Part shown: one piece after another, positions 1-9,188 of the stretch
Numbering within the stretch: position 1 is the stretch's first letter
Layout of the letters: each line of letters opens with the position of its first letter
Origin: Salinisphaera sp963835375
GTDB lineage: Bacteria > Pseudomonadota > Gammaproteobacteria > Nevskiales > Salinisphaeraceae
DNA: 64,000 nt
NCBI GenBank assembly: GCA_963835375.1
Contig: CAWIGB010000038.1
Location: 248,001-312,000, forward strand
Reading direction: 5' to 3'
Notes under the pieces: model-generated
Databases searched by the model: none
Seen by the model: only the letters and a program-made list of their open reading frames with translations
What the model was told of the DNA's origin: nothing
Made by a program: the position numbers and the translations under genes

Positions 1-54
1 TGAATAGTGAATAAATACCTATAAATTTACTTCTTAATTTAGTTTTATTGTTGA
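1..54 (+). promoter_or_regulatory. AT-rich leader upstream of the LysR gene
   Basis: The first 54 bases are strikingly AT-rich compared with the rest of the window and end directly at the ATG of the LysR-type gene. A TATAAA-like stretch lies near position 20. A promoter is likely here, but I cannot assign clear -35 and -10 boxes, and a gene to the left outside the window could share it. Confidence 0.25.
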
Positions 55-957
55 ATGAACCTGCTTAACGCCATGACGACATTCGTGCGTATCGTCGACG
101 AGGGCAGCCTGGCGGCGGCGGCGAACAGCAGCGGTCTGTCGCCGGCGATGGTGGGTAACCATCTCCGTGCGCTCGAAGAACGCACGGGCATGACGCTGCT
201 GAACCGGACCACGCGGCGGCAGAGTCTGACGGAGTTCGGCCGCGTGTATTACCGGCGCTGCGTCGAGATCCTCGAGCTGATCGAGGACACCGACATGCTG
301 GCCCAGCAGTCTCACGCCGTGCCACGCGGCAAGCTGCGGATTACCGCGCCCCATGCCTTCGGTGCGGATTGGCTCATGCCCGCGTTGACGGCTTACACGG
401 CGCAATACCCGCAGGTGAATATCGATCTGGTGGTCGACGATCGGCTTTTCGATCTGGTCGACGACCAGTTCGAAGCTGCGATCCGTATCGGCGAGCTGGC
501 CAACGAGGATCTTGTGGCCCGCCGGCTGTCGCCGTTCCGGTCGGTACTCTGTGCCGCACCGGCTTATATTGCTGCCCGCGGCCAGCCACACCAGCCGACC
601 GAGCTGGTCGACCACGATTGCCTGCTCTATACCTACGCCCGTCAGATTCATGCCGATCTTTCGACTTATGTATTGAATCTGGAAGGGCCGGGCGGCGAAG
701 TCGACGTCACCGTGTCCGGCCGGGTCTATGTCAACAGCGCGGCCGCGCTGCGGCGGGCGGCCTTGTCTGGTCTGGGCATCACGTTCCTGCCCGAGCGCGC
801 CGTGGCCGAAGATATCGAACGCGGCGATCTGCTGAATGTTCTGCCCGAATACCGTTCGCCGGAACGGCCGCTGCATCTCGTGTATCGGCGCGACCGGCGT
901 ATTTCTCCAAAGCTGCGCAGTTTCATCGACTTCGTTGTCGAGCGCTTCGGCTATTAG
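55..957 (+). CDS. LysR-family transcriptional regulator
   Basis: This 300-residue protein has the usual length and layout of the LysR family. An N-terminal winged helix-turn-helix spans about residues 5-63 (FVRIVDEGSLAAAANSSGLS leads into the recognition helix region), followed by a periplasmic-binding-protein-like effector domain from about residue 90 to the end. Such proteins bind DNA as tetramers and switch a neighbouring pathway on when a small ligand binds. It lies upstream of, and in the same direction as, a glutaryl-CoA dehydrogenase gene, so control of that gene is plausible although LysR targets are often divergent. The ligand is not predictable from sequence. The start is the first ATG after the AT-rich leader. 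Confidence 0.85.
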   Translation: MNLLNAMTTFVRIVDEGSLAAAANSSGLSPAMVGNHLRALEERTGMTLLNRTTRRQSLTEFGRVYYRRCVEILELIEDTDMLAQQSHAVPRGKLRITAPHAFGADWLMPALTAYTAQYPQVNIDLVVDDRLFDLVDDQFEAAIRIGELANEDLVARRLSPFRSVLCAAPAYIAARGQPHQPTELVDHDCLLYTYARQIHADLSTYVLNLEGPGGEVDVTVSGRVYVNSAAALRRAALSGLGITFLPERAVAEDIERGDLLNVLPEYRSPERPLHLVYRRDRRISPKLRSFIDFVVERFGY

Positions 958-1163
958 CGGGCGACTCGTGGCGGCGATCGTCTTGTCGCTCGCGAACTGC
1001 TATCTAAGCCGTATTAATTCGAAATGCTATTTCGTTTTGATCTCGTTGGTGAGAGGATGCTGGCAGGTATCAATTTTTTGCGTGCCTCGTGCCCGCGCTA
1101 CACGAACGGTAGCGTGCGCTGCCCGGTTATTCGGGCCAACGCGATCGACAAAGGAAGATAACG

Positions 1164-2330
1164 ATGCAGGACTTCGTCTGGTCCGATCCGCTGCTGCTGG
1201 ACGAGCAGCTGACCGAGGACGAGCGCATGATCCGCGATGCGGTTCACGATTATTGCCAGAACAGCCTCATGCCGCGCGTGCTGGAGGCGAATCGACACGA
1301 GATCTTCCACCGCGAGATCATGCAAGAGATGGGCGCGCTGGGCATGCTGGGCGCAACGATCCCCGAGGCGTACGGCGGCGCGGGGTTGAGTCATGTCTGT
1401 TATGGCTTGCTTGCGCGGGAGGTCGAGCGGGTCGACTCGGGCTATCGCTCGGCCATGAGTGTGCAGTCCTCGCTGGTCATGCATCCCATCCATGCATTCG
1501 GCAGCGAGGCGCTTCGCAACCGATATCTGCCCAGGCTGGCCAGTGGTGAATGGGTGGGCTGTTTCGGGCTGACCGAGCCCGATCACGGTTCGGACCCGGG
1601 TTCGATGAGCACCCGCGCATCGCGCGTCGAGGGCGGCTATCTGCTGAACGGCGCCAAGACCTGGATCACCAATGCGCCCATCGCCGATGTGGCCATCATC
1701 TGGGCCAGCCTCGACGGGCGAATCAACGGCTTCGTTGTCGAGCGGGACTTCGGCGGCATGACGACGCCGCACATCGACGGAAAATTCTCGCTGCGGGCGT
1801 CCGCCACCGGCCAGATCATGCTCGATGACTGCTTCGTGCCCGAGGAGAACCGGCTCGACGTGACCGGGCTGAAAGGGCCGTTCTCCTGCTTGAACAAGGC
1901 GCGCTACGGCATTGCCTGGGGCTCGATGGGCGCCGCCGAATTCTGCTGGCACGCAGCGCGGGATTACACGCTCGAACGCGAGCAGTTCGGGCGGCCGTTG
2001 GCGGCCACGCAGCTGATCCAGAAAAAGCTGGCGGACATGAGCACCGAGATCACCCTGGGCCTGCACGCCGTGCTGCAGCTCGGCCGATTGATGGACACGG
2101 GTCACTGGGCGCCGGAAATGGTCTCCATGCTGAAACGCAACAACTGTGGCAAGGCGCTGGAGATCGCACGTCAGGCCCGGGACATGCACGGCGGCAACGG
2201 CATCGCCGACGAATACCACGTCATTCGGCATGTGATGAATCTCGAAGCGGTCAATACCTACGAAGGCACGCACGATATTCATGCCTTGATTCTGGGCAAG
2301 GCCCAGACCGGGCTGCAGGCCTTCAAATAA
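1164..2330 (+). CDS. gcdH: Glutaryl-CoA dehydrogenase
   Basis: This is a 388-residue FAD enzyme of the acyl-CoA dehydrogenase superfamily. It oxidatively decarboxylates glutaryl-CoA to crotonyl-CoA in lysine and aromatic amino-acid breakdown. The flavin/substrate region GLTEPDHGSDPGSM lies at about residues 135-148. The C-terminal NTYEGTHDIHALILG motif carries the catalytic base, Glu about 367, in the form specific to glutaryl-CoA dehydrogenases rather than short-chain relatives. Length is normal and the frame is intact. A Shine-Dalgarno AAGGAAG lies just before the ATG. A LysR gene lies 206 bases upstream and a quinone reductase-type gene 75 bases downstream on the same strand. Confidence 0.9.
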   Translation: MQDFVWSDPLLLDEQLTEDERMIRDAVHDYCQNSLMPRVLEANRHEIFHREIMQEMGALGMLGATIPEAYGGAGLSHVCYGLLAREVERVDSGYRSAMSVQSSLVMHPIHAFGSEALRNRYLPRLASGEWVGCFGLTEPDHGSDPGSMSTRASRVEGGYLLNGAKTWITNAPIADVAIIWASLDGRINGFVVERDFGGMTTPHIDGKFSLRASATGQIMLDDCFVPEENRLDVTGLKGPFSCLNKARYGIAWGSMGAAEFCWHAARDYTLEREQFGRPLAATQLIQKKLADMSTEITLGLHAVLQLGRLMDTGHWAPEMVSMLKRNNCGKALEIARQARDMHGGNGIADEYHVIRHVMNLEAVNTYEGTHDIHALILGKAQTGLQAFK

Positions 2331-2405
2331 CAGTACAACCGCCGAGGCCGGTTCGATCGTCGTGCGACCGGCCCGCTTGAGATATCGATCCAAAGGAAAT
2401 CCACC

Positions 2406-3389
2406 ATGAAGGCATTGCTCTGCAAGCAGTTCGGACCGCCGGAGACGCTGGTGCTCGAAGAGGTCGATACGCCACCTGTCGGGGCGAATCAGGTGCTCAT
2501 CGACATGCGGGCGGCCGCGGTGAATTTTCCGGACAGCCTGATCATCGAGGACAAGTATCAACTCAAACCCGAGTTGCCGTTTTCGCCGGGCGGTGAGTTG
2601 GCCGGCGTCGTCACGGCTGTCGGCGATGACGTGACGCACGTCCGCCCCGGCGATGAAGTGATCGCATTCACAGGATACGGCGCGTTTGCGGAACAGGTGG
2701 TGACGCGGGCCGATCAGGTCATGCCCAAGCCGGCCGGGCTGGATCATGTAACCGCCTCGGCCTGCGTGATGACCTACGGCACGAGCTATCATGCGTTAGT
2801 CGATCGGGCCGGGCTGTCGTCGGGCGAAAGCCTGTTGGTGCTCGGCGCTTCCGGCGGCGTGGGGCTGGCCGCGATCGAGATCGGCAAGGCCTTGGGCGCG
2901 CATGTCATCGCCGCCGCGTCGAGCGAAGCCAAGCTCGCCGTCTGTCGCGAGCATGGGGCAGACGAGACCATCGATTACACGCAAACCGATCTGAGAAAGG
3001 CGCTCAAGGACATGACAGGCGGTGCCGGCGTGGATGTGGTCTACGACCCGGTCGGCGGCGCCGCGACCGAAGCGGCACTGCGCGGCACGGCCTGGCGCGG
3101 ACGGTTACTTGTCATCGGCTTTGCCAGCGGCGATATCCCCAAGCCACCGTTGAATCTGGCCCTGCTCAAGGGGGCTTCGATCATCGGCGTATTCTGGGGC
3201 AGTTTCGTTCAGCGCGAGCCCGAGGCGAACGCCGACCAGCTGAAAACCGTTTTCGAGTGGATTCGTGCCGGTCGGCTGCGGCCGCATATCGGCAGCATCT
3301 ATCCGCTGGCCCGCGGCGGCGAGGCCATCGCGGCGCTTGCGAACCGTGAGGTGTCCGGCAAGCTGGTCATCACGCCGGAGGACGGCTGA
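2406..3389 (+). CDS. NADPH:quinone oxidoreductase-like medium-chain dehydrogenase
   Basis: This 327-residue member of the medium-chain dehydrogenase/reductase superfamily is of the zinc-free quinone oxidoreductase type. It has an N-terminal GroES-like domain (residues about 1-120) and a Rossmann domain with the nucleotide-binding stretch LVLGASGGVGLAAIEIG at about 144-160. The cysteine ligands of zinc alcohol dehydrogenases are absent. It probably reduces quinones or enones with NADPH; the real substrate is unknown. An AAAGGAA ribosome site precedes the ATG. It follows gcdH closely and may be co-transcribed, which could hint at a role with acyl-CoA or enoyl intermediates, but that is inference. 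Confidence 0.8.
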   Translation: MKALLCKQFGPPETLVLEEVDTPPVGANQVLIDMRAAAVNFPDSLIIEDKYQLKPELPFSPGGELAGVVTAVGDDVTHVRPGDEVIAFTGYGAFAEQVVTRADQVMPKPAGLDHVTASACVMTYGTSYHALVDRAGLSSGESLLVLGASGGVGLAAIEIGKALGAHVIAAASSEAKLAVCREHGADETIDYTQTDLRKALKDMTGGAGVDVVYDPVGGAATEAALRGTAWRGRLLVIGFASGDIPKPPLNLALLKGASIIGVFWGSFVQREPEANADQLKTVFEWIRAGRLRPHIGSIYPLARGGEAIAALANREVSGKLVITPEDG

Positions 3390-3528
3390 ACCCGGGATAG
3401 GGCGGCCGCACGACCGGCCACCGGAATGAGGCCGGTTTCCGGCCTGTGGAATCGCCAGCCGGTAGCCCACGTTGCGTCCCGGCAGGCCCCTCTGCTGGAT
3501 GACAGGTCGAGGGCGCCTGGTCGTGACG

Positions 3529-4083
3529 TCAGTCCATATCCGGCGGTGCCTTGAGCCAGGCCTCGACCTGCGGCGGCAGTTCGCGCGGTTGCGGATCGTA
3601 GCCCCGGGCGCGCAGCCAGTCGCGCACGGCCAGGCCAGTGCCGCCCGGCCAGTATTCGGCCTCGTGCTTGGCGACATGGAACCATTCGGCGAGTTCTTCG
3701 TTGAGCTCGATCTCGCCGTGGCCGACCAGATGATAGGCGAGCAGCAGCTGGTTCTTGCGGGCAAAGCCGTAGGCGCCGATGAATTCGGTGATCTCGGCCT
3801 CGATGCCGAGTTCTTCGGCGACCTCGCGCACCACGCCCTCGGCCGGCTCCTCGCGCGGCTCGAGAAACCCGGTGACCAGCCCGTACATGCCCTGCGGCCA
3901 TTTTGCGTTGCGTGCGAACACCAGATGGCCGTTGTGCTCGACCACGGCCGCGACCACCGGGATGGGATTGTCCCAGAAGATATAGCCACAGTCGCCGGCC
4001 GGGCAGGTCAGCCGATCCATGTCGGCGATCTCGCGCACCACCAGCGGCGTGGCACAGACGGGGCAGTAACGGCGTGAATCCAT
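3529..4083 (-). CDS. Nudix hydrolase with N-terminal zinc ribbon
   Basis: The protein is 184 residues long. A zinc ribbon is formed by Cys7, Cys10, Cys27 and Cys32, and a complete Nudix box follows at about residues 70-95, matching GX5EX7REUXEEXGU (GFLEPREEP...REVAEELGI). Nudix enzymes hydrolyse nucleoside diphosphates linked to another group. The ribbon-plus-box layout resembles small NADH pyrophosphatase-like proteins, but the substrate is not determined by sequence. I chose the ATG at 4083 because AGGAG lies a few bases upstream; an upstream in-frame ATG at 4152 has no such support. It converges with the quinone reductase gene. Confidence 0.8.
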   Translation of the reverse strand: MDSRRYCPVCATPLVVREIADMDRLTCPAGDCGYIFWDNPIPVVAAVVEHNGHLVFARNAKWPQGMYGLVTGFLEPREEPAEGVVREVAEELGIEAEITEFIGAYGFARKNQLLLAYHLVGHGEIELNEELAEWFHVAKHEAEYWPGGTGLAVRDWLRARGYDPQPRELPPQVEAWLKAPPDMD

Positions 4084-4091
4084 GGGGTCTC

Positions 4092-4381
4092 CTAGGGCCT
4101 GTTGCCGTTTCGTGCGAGCGCCGCGTTGGAGACCGCAAATCGCGTCCGGCAAGGCGTGAGTCGCCGATTGTGGCGTGCCACGATCAAGACTTGCAACGCC
4201 GCAGGGCGCCCATGGCTATTTTATGGGCGGCCCAACCCGAAGGCACAAGCGCCCAACGATCAACGACACGACGGCAAGCCAGCGTTCTGGCGCGCCTGCG
4301 CAGAATGACTGCACGGCGCGCACTACGCCTCGTCTTGCCACAAAACAGCGCTGGGCGCGGACTCGCACGAAACGGCAACAG
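4092..4381. repeat. Small inverted-repeat-bounded element
   Basis: The intergenic space of about 300 bases between the Nudix gene and the transglutaminase gene holds no convincing gene. It is bounded by a perfect 20-base inverted repeat: CTGTTGCCGTTTCGTGCGAG at 4099-4118 and its reverse complement at 4362-4381, with partial pairing extending outward (GGGC against GGGA). An internal inverted repeat, CGCCCAT/ATGGGCG, lies near 4209-4231. This is the shape of a small non-autonomous mobile element (MITE-like) or a large regulatory hairpin. No clear target-site duplication is visible. Confidence 0.45.
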
Positions 4382-4386
4382 TCCCT

Positions 4387-6381
4387 TCAGCCGCGCCGTG
4401 GCGGATTGAACCGGCGAGCGCGGCGGATGAAATCGCGACGCTCGGCAGGGCCGGGCGTCGAGGCATAGCGTAACCGCGAATAGCGCGTGGCGAGATCCGT
4501 GATTGTGCCGGCCAGCGCCGGGTCGAGGGCAGCGATACGGTCGGCGTAGCGGATCGGGGTCTCGCCGGTACGCCGTGCCATGCCGCGGCGGGCGAGTCGG
4601 CGACCGATGCGTTGCCAGGCTCGTACCACGGGATCACGCTCGCGCGCGGTGCGCATGCGCCATGCCAGCCATAGCGACACCAGCATCAGCAGGCCGACCA
4701 CGAGGCCGGTCAGCACGGCAATCGCCATGCCGAAGCCGGCGATGCCGAATGCCGCAAACACGCGCTGTTGCAGCGCCGGGCCGTACGCGAGGAACCAGCG
4801 GTTCCAGCCGGCGTCGACCGCATCCCAGAGCATGCGCGCGTGATACCAGGCATTGCGACCGTGGCCCCCGGCCATATAGGGCAGGTCGCCGGTATCGGCC
4901 ACGGCGGCGTCGATACCGTCGGCTATACGTTTTGGGGCGGCGGCAGCCGTCGGATCCACGCGTACCCAGCCGGCGCCCGCGAGCCAGACTTCGCTCCAGG
5001 CATGGGCGTCCGAATCGCGCACGATCCAGTAATCGCCGAGGCTGGCGTGCTGTGCGCCCTGATATCCGGTGACCACTCGTGCCGGCACGCCGGCCGCACG
5101 CATGAGATAGGTGAAGGCGCCGGCAAAATGTTCGCAGAAGCCGGTGCGCGTAGCGAACAGGAAGTCGTCGACGCTGTTCTTGCGCGATGTCCGCGGTGGG
5201 TTGAGGGTGTAACTGAAGCCGCCGTGGCGCAGAAAATCGAGCGCGCTGTGTACGATCACGCGGGCGCTGTGGCCCTGCCGTGCCCAGCGCCGGGCCAGCG
5301 CACGGGCGCGGGGATTGCCCGCGGCTGGCAGCGCGAGCGCGCGCCGGCGTGCGGCGGGTGTGAGATCGGCATCCAGGGTGTATTGCGTCGCCGAGCGTGC
5401 GGTATAGCGGATGCGGTGGTCGATCGGCTGAGGCGCGACCCAATTGCCGCCCGCGGTCCGTCGATGGGGCGTATCGGCGTCCAGCGGCATGTCGAGCGCG
5501 ATCAGCCAGGGTTTGTGGCTGGGGGCGAGCGTGATGTCGGTACGAATGGTCGGCCCATCCCCATGCGCGATCGCCGGTGCGATATCGCGGGCGACGCCGG
5601 GGCCGGTATGCCAGGTGCCGTGGTCGTAATCCCAGAGCACCGGCCCGCGCCAGTATCGGGCGCGGGCTGGCGGCGCCGGTCCGTCGAAGCGCACCCGAAA
5701 CGCCACGGCGCCCGACCGGGCCAGATTGGCGATGGAGCCGGGCGACATCGTATCGGACAGACCGGTTCGGGCCGCGTTTCCGTTGTCTGCGGGCAGGCTC
5801 CACAGCGGTCCGGGCAGTCTGGGGAACAGGACGAACAAGGCAGCGGCCACGGGAATGGCCAGCGCCAGCAGGCGGACGGATTCGGTGGCCGACGCCGCCG
5901 GCGGCGCCTCGTCTCCGGCGTGCACGTGCACGAAAGCGGCCACGACCAGCCAGCTGCCGCCGATCAGATAAAGCGCCATGCCCAGCGACTGGGAGAACAG
6001 GAACTGGGTGATCAGCACGAAACAGCACAGCGCCAACACGATCACCACATCGCGATAGCGCACGGTTTCGGTGAGCTTGAGCGCCAGCATGAGCACGAGC
6101 AGCGCCACGCCCGCGGTCTGGCCGTTGATGCGGCCGAATCCGACGAAGACGGCGCTCACCCCGGCCACGGTCAGCAGCGTGCGGATCAGGCCGTGCGGTG
6201 TGGCCTGGCCGAACATCAGGCGCAGCACGTTCCAGGCTAACAGCGCCGCGGTGGCCAGACTCACCCAGATCGGCAGATGCAGGGCATGTGGGCCACAGAT
6301 GAGGGCGACGATGGCAGTCAGTGCGAGCCGCTCGCCGCGGCTCATGATCGCGGCTGTATGTGCCAGCCGGTCGGCTGCCAT
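4387..6381 (-). CDS. TgpA-type membrane transglutaminase (DUF3488/transglutaminase-like)
   Basis: This is a 664-residue membrane protein. The N-terminal third carries several hydrophobic segments (DUF3488 type), then comes a large extracytoplasmic transglutaminase-core domain, and finally another membrane segment and a short cytoplasmic tail (DUF4129-like). The catalytic triad is visible: Cys in TRTGFCEHFAG, His in DSDAHAWSEVW and Asp in WVRVDPTAA. The best-studied relative is TgpA of Pseudomonas, an essential periplasmic transglutaminase-fold protein. The ATG at 6381 overlaps the stop of the DUF58 gene by one base (TGATG), so MoxR, DUF58 and this gene form one operon, a very common trio in Proteobacteria. 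Confidence 0.85.
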   Translation of the reverse strand: MAADRLAHTAAIMSRGERLALTAIVALICGPHALHLPIWVSLATAALLAWNVLRLMFGQATPHGLIRTLLTVAGVSAVFVGFGRINGQTAGVALLVLMLALKLTETVRYRDVVIVLALCCFVLITQFLFSQSLGMALYLIGGSWLVVAAFVHVHAGDEAPPAASATESVRLLALAIPVAAALFVLFPRLPGPLWSLPADNGNAARTGLSDTMSPGSIANLARSGAVAFRVRFDGPAPPARARYWRGPVLWDYDHGTWHTGPGVARDIAPAIAHGDGPTIRTDITLAPSHKPWLIALDMPLDADTPHRRTAGGNWVAPQPIDHRIRYTARSATQYTLDADLTPAARRRALALPAAGNPRARALARRWARQGHSARVIVHSALDFLRHGGFSYTLNPPRTSRKNSVDDFLFATRTGFCEHFAGAFTYLMRAAGVPARVVTGYQGAQHASLGDYWIVRDSDAHAWSEVWLAGAGWVRVDPTAAAAPKRIADGIDAAVADTGDLPYMAGGHGRNAWYHARMLWDAVDAGWNRWFLAYGPALQQRVFAAFGIAGFGMAIAVLTGLVVGLLMLVSLWLAWRMRTARERDPVVRAWQRIGRRLARRGMARRTGETPIRYADRIAALDPALAGTITDLATRYSRLRYASTPGPAERRDFIRRARRFNPPRRG

Positions 6382-7332
6382 CAGAACAGTGCCAGGGCTT
6401 CGAGACAGGCTCGCCGATGGGCTGCTCCGGCAGCCGGGCCCAGCGTGCGTCGTGGCAGGCTCAGGCCATAGGCGGCGCCATGCCGATCGGCTTCGAGTAC
6501 CCAGTATGTCAGCTGTGACAGGCGGGCCTCCGGGGCCAGCGCTTCGAGCGCGGCATAGTCGAACCACCGGGTCGGCGCGCGCGTATCGCTGTGCCGGGTG
6601 ATGATCAGGTCGTCGGTCCGGGCGCTGGCTTTCCAGTCGATACGGCGCCGGGAATCGCCGGTCTGAAACCGACGATGGCCGGCGAACGCGGCGTTGCCGG
6701 CGCGCGTCTGCTCGAGCTGTCCGTCATTGCACGCCGGCGCCGACGCCCGGCAACCGAGTCGGTCAATGGGCGCAGGGTAGACCACGACATGGGCTGTCGG
6801 TACAGCATGGCTCCAGCAACGGAACAGGCCCATGGGGTAGCGGCTGCCAATCGTCAGGCGCGGGCATACGAGCCGCCCCCGCCCGAGCGTGGGTGCCTCG
6901 ATGTACGCGCTGGCGGTCCGGTCGCGATCGACCGATATCGCGCGGCCGATGCCGGTGGCGCCGCCCGCTACGCGCAGGCCCCGGCGCGCCGGGCGAGCCC
7001 GGCTCGCTAGCCGGATCGCGAAGCGAGCGTTTTCGCCGGCAAAAACGGGCTCGGCGCTGACGCGCGGCAAGTTCCAGACCGGCAAGATTGCGATGCGCGC
7101 CATGCATGGAGACCAGCGCGGCCGCGGCCAACCAGAACGTCAGGGTGAAAGCGAGATTGTTGCCGTAGTTGGTCGCCCCCGCGAGCATGACGATGAGCAG
7201 CACGCCAAACAGGCTGCCGGTGGTGCTTGGCAGAATGTAGACGCGGCGCGCCGGGATTCGAAGCGGGGGCTGGCCGCTCGGCGCGCGTCGGCGAATGGAG
7301 GCGTCGATATGGTCCGCGAGCCGCTGCGTCAA
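6381..7332 (-). CDS. DUF58 domain protein (one frameshift)
   Basis: The N-terminal part (7332 down to about 7068) encodes two hydrophobic segments around YILPSTTGSLFGVLLIVML. The rest, in another frame to 6381, contains the DUF58 signature region with RRIDWKASARTDDLIITRH. The two join if one base is skipped near 7068 (the downstream frame resumes with VSAEPVFAGENARF). DUF58 proteins sit between MoxR ATPases and vWA or transglutaminase proteins and probably act as membrane partners, though the exact role is unknown. No ATG is available; TTG at 7332, shortly after the moxR stop, is the most likely start. The one-base overlap with the downstream transglutaminase gene supports co-translation. Confidence 0.75.
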
Positions 7333-7345
7333 GCCAGGGCCTGTC

Positions 7346-8305
7346 CTAGCCAACGTCGACGCAGGCCAGCAGATGCGCGGATGGCGTCCCGGCCCCGCGC
7401 TCGCGCCGTGTGAGGCGATGATCGACCACTGCCGGCAGCACGGCCTGCACGTCATCCGGCAGCACGTGGTCGCGTCCGTCGATCAACGCCCAGGCCTGAG
7501 CTGCGCGCCGCAGTGCCAGCCCGCCGCGGGGCGACAGCCCGCGTTCGAACATGCCGTCGCGCCGACTACGCTCGATCAGGGCCTGCAGGTAATCGAGCAG
7601 CGGGTCGCGAACCGTGGTGCCTGCGGCTGCGCGCTGCCAGGCAATCAGATCGTCCGGACCGGCGACCGGCGACAAACGGTCGTTGTGCGCGTCCGCTCGG
7701 GTGTCGCCGTCCGCCAGCAGGCGGCGCTCGGCCATGCGCGAGGGATAGCCCAGATCGATCCGCATGAGGAAACGATCGAGCTGCGAGTCCGGCAGGTCGA
7801 AGGTGCCGCTGTGATCGGCCGGGTTCTGGGTGGCCAGCACGTTGAAGGGCGCTTCCAGTCGATGGGTGACGCCTTCGATGGTGACCTGACGCTCGGCCAT
7901 GGCCTCCAGCAGCGCGCTCTGGGTCCGTGGGCTGGCCCGGTTGATCTCGTCGGCCAGCACCAGCTGCGAAAAGATCGGGCCCGGCCGGAACACGAACTCA
8001 GCGTCGTTCCGATCAAATACCGAGACGCCTAGAATATCGCTCGGCAACAGATCGGAGACGAACTGGATGCGCGAGAATGCGAGCCCGAGCGTATCCGCAA
8101 GCCCATGCGCCAGCGTGGTCTTGCCCACGCCCGGAATATCCTCGATCAACAGGTGGCCGTCGGCGAGCAGACAGGCAAGTGCCAGCCGAACCGCATGATC
8201 CTTGTCATAAAGCCGCTGGCCGATCGTACGGCGCGCGCGATCGAGGGCGCCCGCGATGGCCGCGCGATCCGGCGTTTCGGAAGATGAGGGCGGTCGGGAC
8301 GACAT
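7346..8305 (-). CDS. MoxR-family AAA+ ATPase
   Basis: This protein of about 319 residues has the MoxR layout. Walker A is IPGVGKTT and Walker B is LVLADEINRA. A sensor-1 region LATQNP and an arginine-finger region PDSQLDRFLMR follow, and the C-terminal lid is included. MoxR proteins act as chaperone-like ATPases with vWA or DUF58 partners. The apparent reading frame continues upstream without a stop into fxsA, but this looks like an artefact of an indel in fxsA. I take the start at ATG 8305 (SSRPPSSSETPDRA...), where the family homology begins shortly afterwards. No strong ribosome site is seen there, so the exact start is uncertain. Confidence 0.85.
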   Translation of the reverse strand: MSSRPPSSSETPDRAAIAGALDRARRTIGQRLYDKDHAVRLALACLLADGHLLIEDIPGVGKTTLAHGLADTLGLAFSRIQFVSDLLPSDILGVSVFDRNDAEFVFRPGPIFSQLVLADEINRASPRTQSALLEAMAERQVTIEGVTHRLEAPFNVLATQNPADHSGTFDLPDSQLDRFLMRIDLGYPSRMAERRLLADGDTRADAHNDRLSPVAGPDDLIAWQRAAAGTTVRDPLLDYLQALIERSRRDGMFERGLSPRGGLALRRAAQAWALIDGRDHVLPDDVQAVLPAVVDHRLTRRERGAGTPSAHLLACVDVG

Positions 8306-8580
8306 GCTTGAATCGCGCGATGATGACAGTTCCCCCAGACTAGCGAAGCCGAGCCCAAAAGACATCCGGCAGGGCTGCACGAACAGGTGTACACGCCGGA
8401 TTGCGGCCCGGTCGGGGCTGGCCCGCAGGGCTGCCCGTCGACGAAGATTGACCCAGGGCGCTCTGTAGCGCTGCCTGCCCTGATCCTGGTTTGGCAAGAC
8501 CGGCCGCCCGTGGCTTGCTTGCCCGGCGCGATTCGCGGCACCTGCCCCGGCCGCCATGCAGCGGCGAGGGCTCGGGCCGA

Positions 8581-9079
8581 TCAGTCGTCGCGGTCGAGGC
8601 GGTTGTCGCGGGCGCGCGCTGTCCGCGCGGTCGGATTTGCGCTGATATTCGCCTTCGATCGTGCCGTCGTCGGCGCCACCGCCGAACGGGCTGCGGCCGA
8701 AGCCGCCGCCGCTGCCCGGCGTCAGGATGACGAAACGCGACAGCAGGCTTTTCGCCAGCCGCTCGCGCAGCCGCGGAATCAGCAGCAGAAACCCGAGTGC
8801 GTCGGAGATGAAACCGGGCGTGAGCAGGAAAAAGCCGGCCAGAAGCAGCGCGGCGCCGTCGAGCATCGGCAGGGCTGGGGCCTCGCCACGCGCCTGAGCC
8901 GCGCGGATGCGGTTCATCACGCCCAGGCCCTGACGCCGCACGAGCTGGCTGCCGATGATGGCGGTCAGCAGGACCAGCGCAATGGTCGGGATCACGCCGA
9001 TGATCCCGCCGATCTTGACCAGCAGGAACAGCTCGACGATCGGCGCGATGATGAACAGCAGTAGCAGTCGTGCGGCCAT
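8581..9079 (-). CDS. fxsA: FxsA family membrane protein (one frameshift near its end)
   Basis: This small membrane protein of about 165 residues starts with LLLLFIIAPIVELFLLVKIG and has three to four hydrophobic segments, a glycine-rich stretch and a charged tail. FxsA in Escherichia coli is an inner-membrane protein whose overproduction relieves exclusion of phage T7 by the F plasmid; its normal role is unclear. The ATG at 9079 is preceded by GAGG. As written, the frame runs on into moxR. Skipping one C near 8612 gives a tail ending SARDNRLDRDD and a TGA at 8581-8583, which is the usual size for FxsA. It lies about 110 bases downstream of valS. Confidence 0.75.
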
Positions 9080-9188
9080 GGTCAACCTCGTTCGGCACGC
9101 CGGGTCAACTCGGGCCCGGCGCTCTCCTCGTTGATTGTGATGTGGTGCCGGATGCCTCGCAGGCAAGTGGCGGCTGGCGCGCGGACGC

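Noticed and set aside
3429..3445. AGGCCGG-TTT-CCGGCCT hairpin as a terminator between the quinone reductase and Nudix genes
   Set aside because: There is a 7-bp stem but no T-run on either side, so termination cannot be supported.
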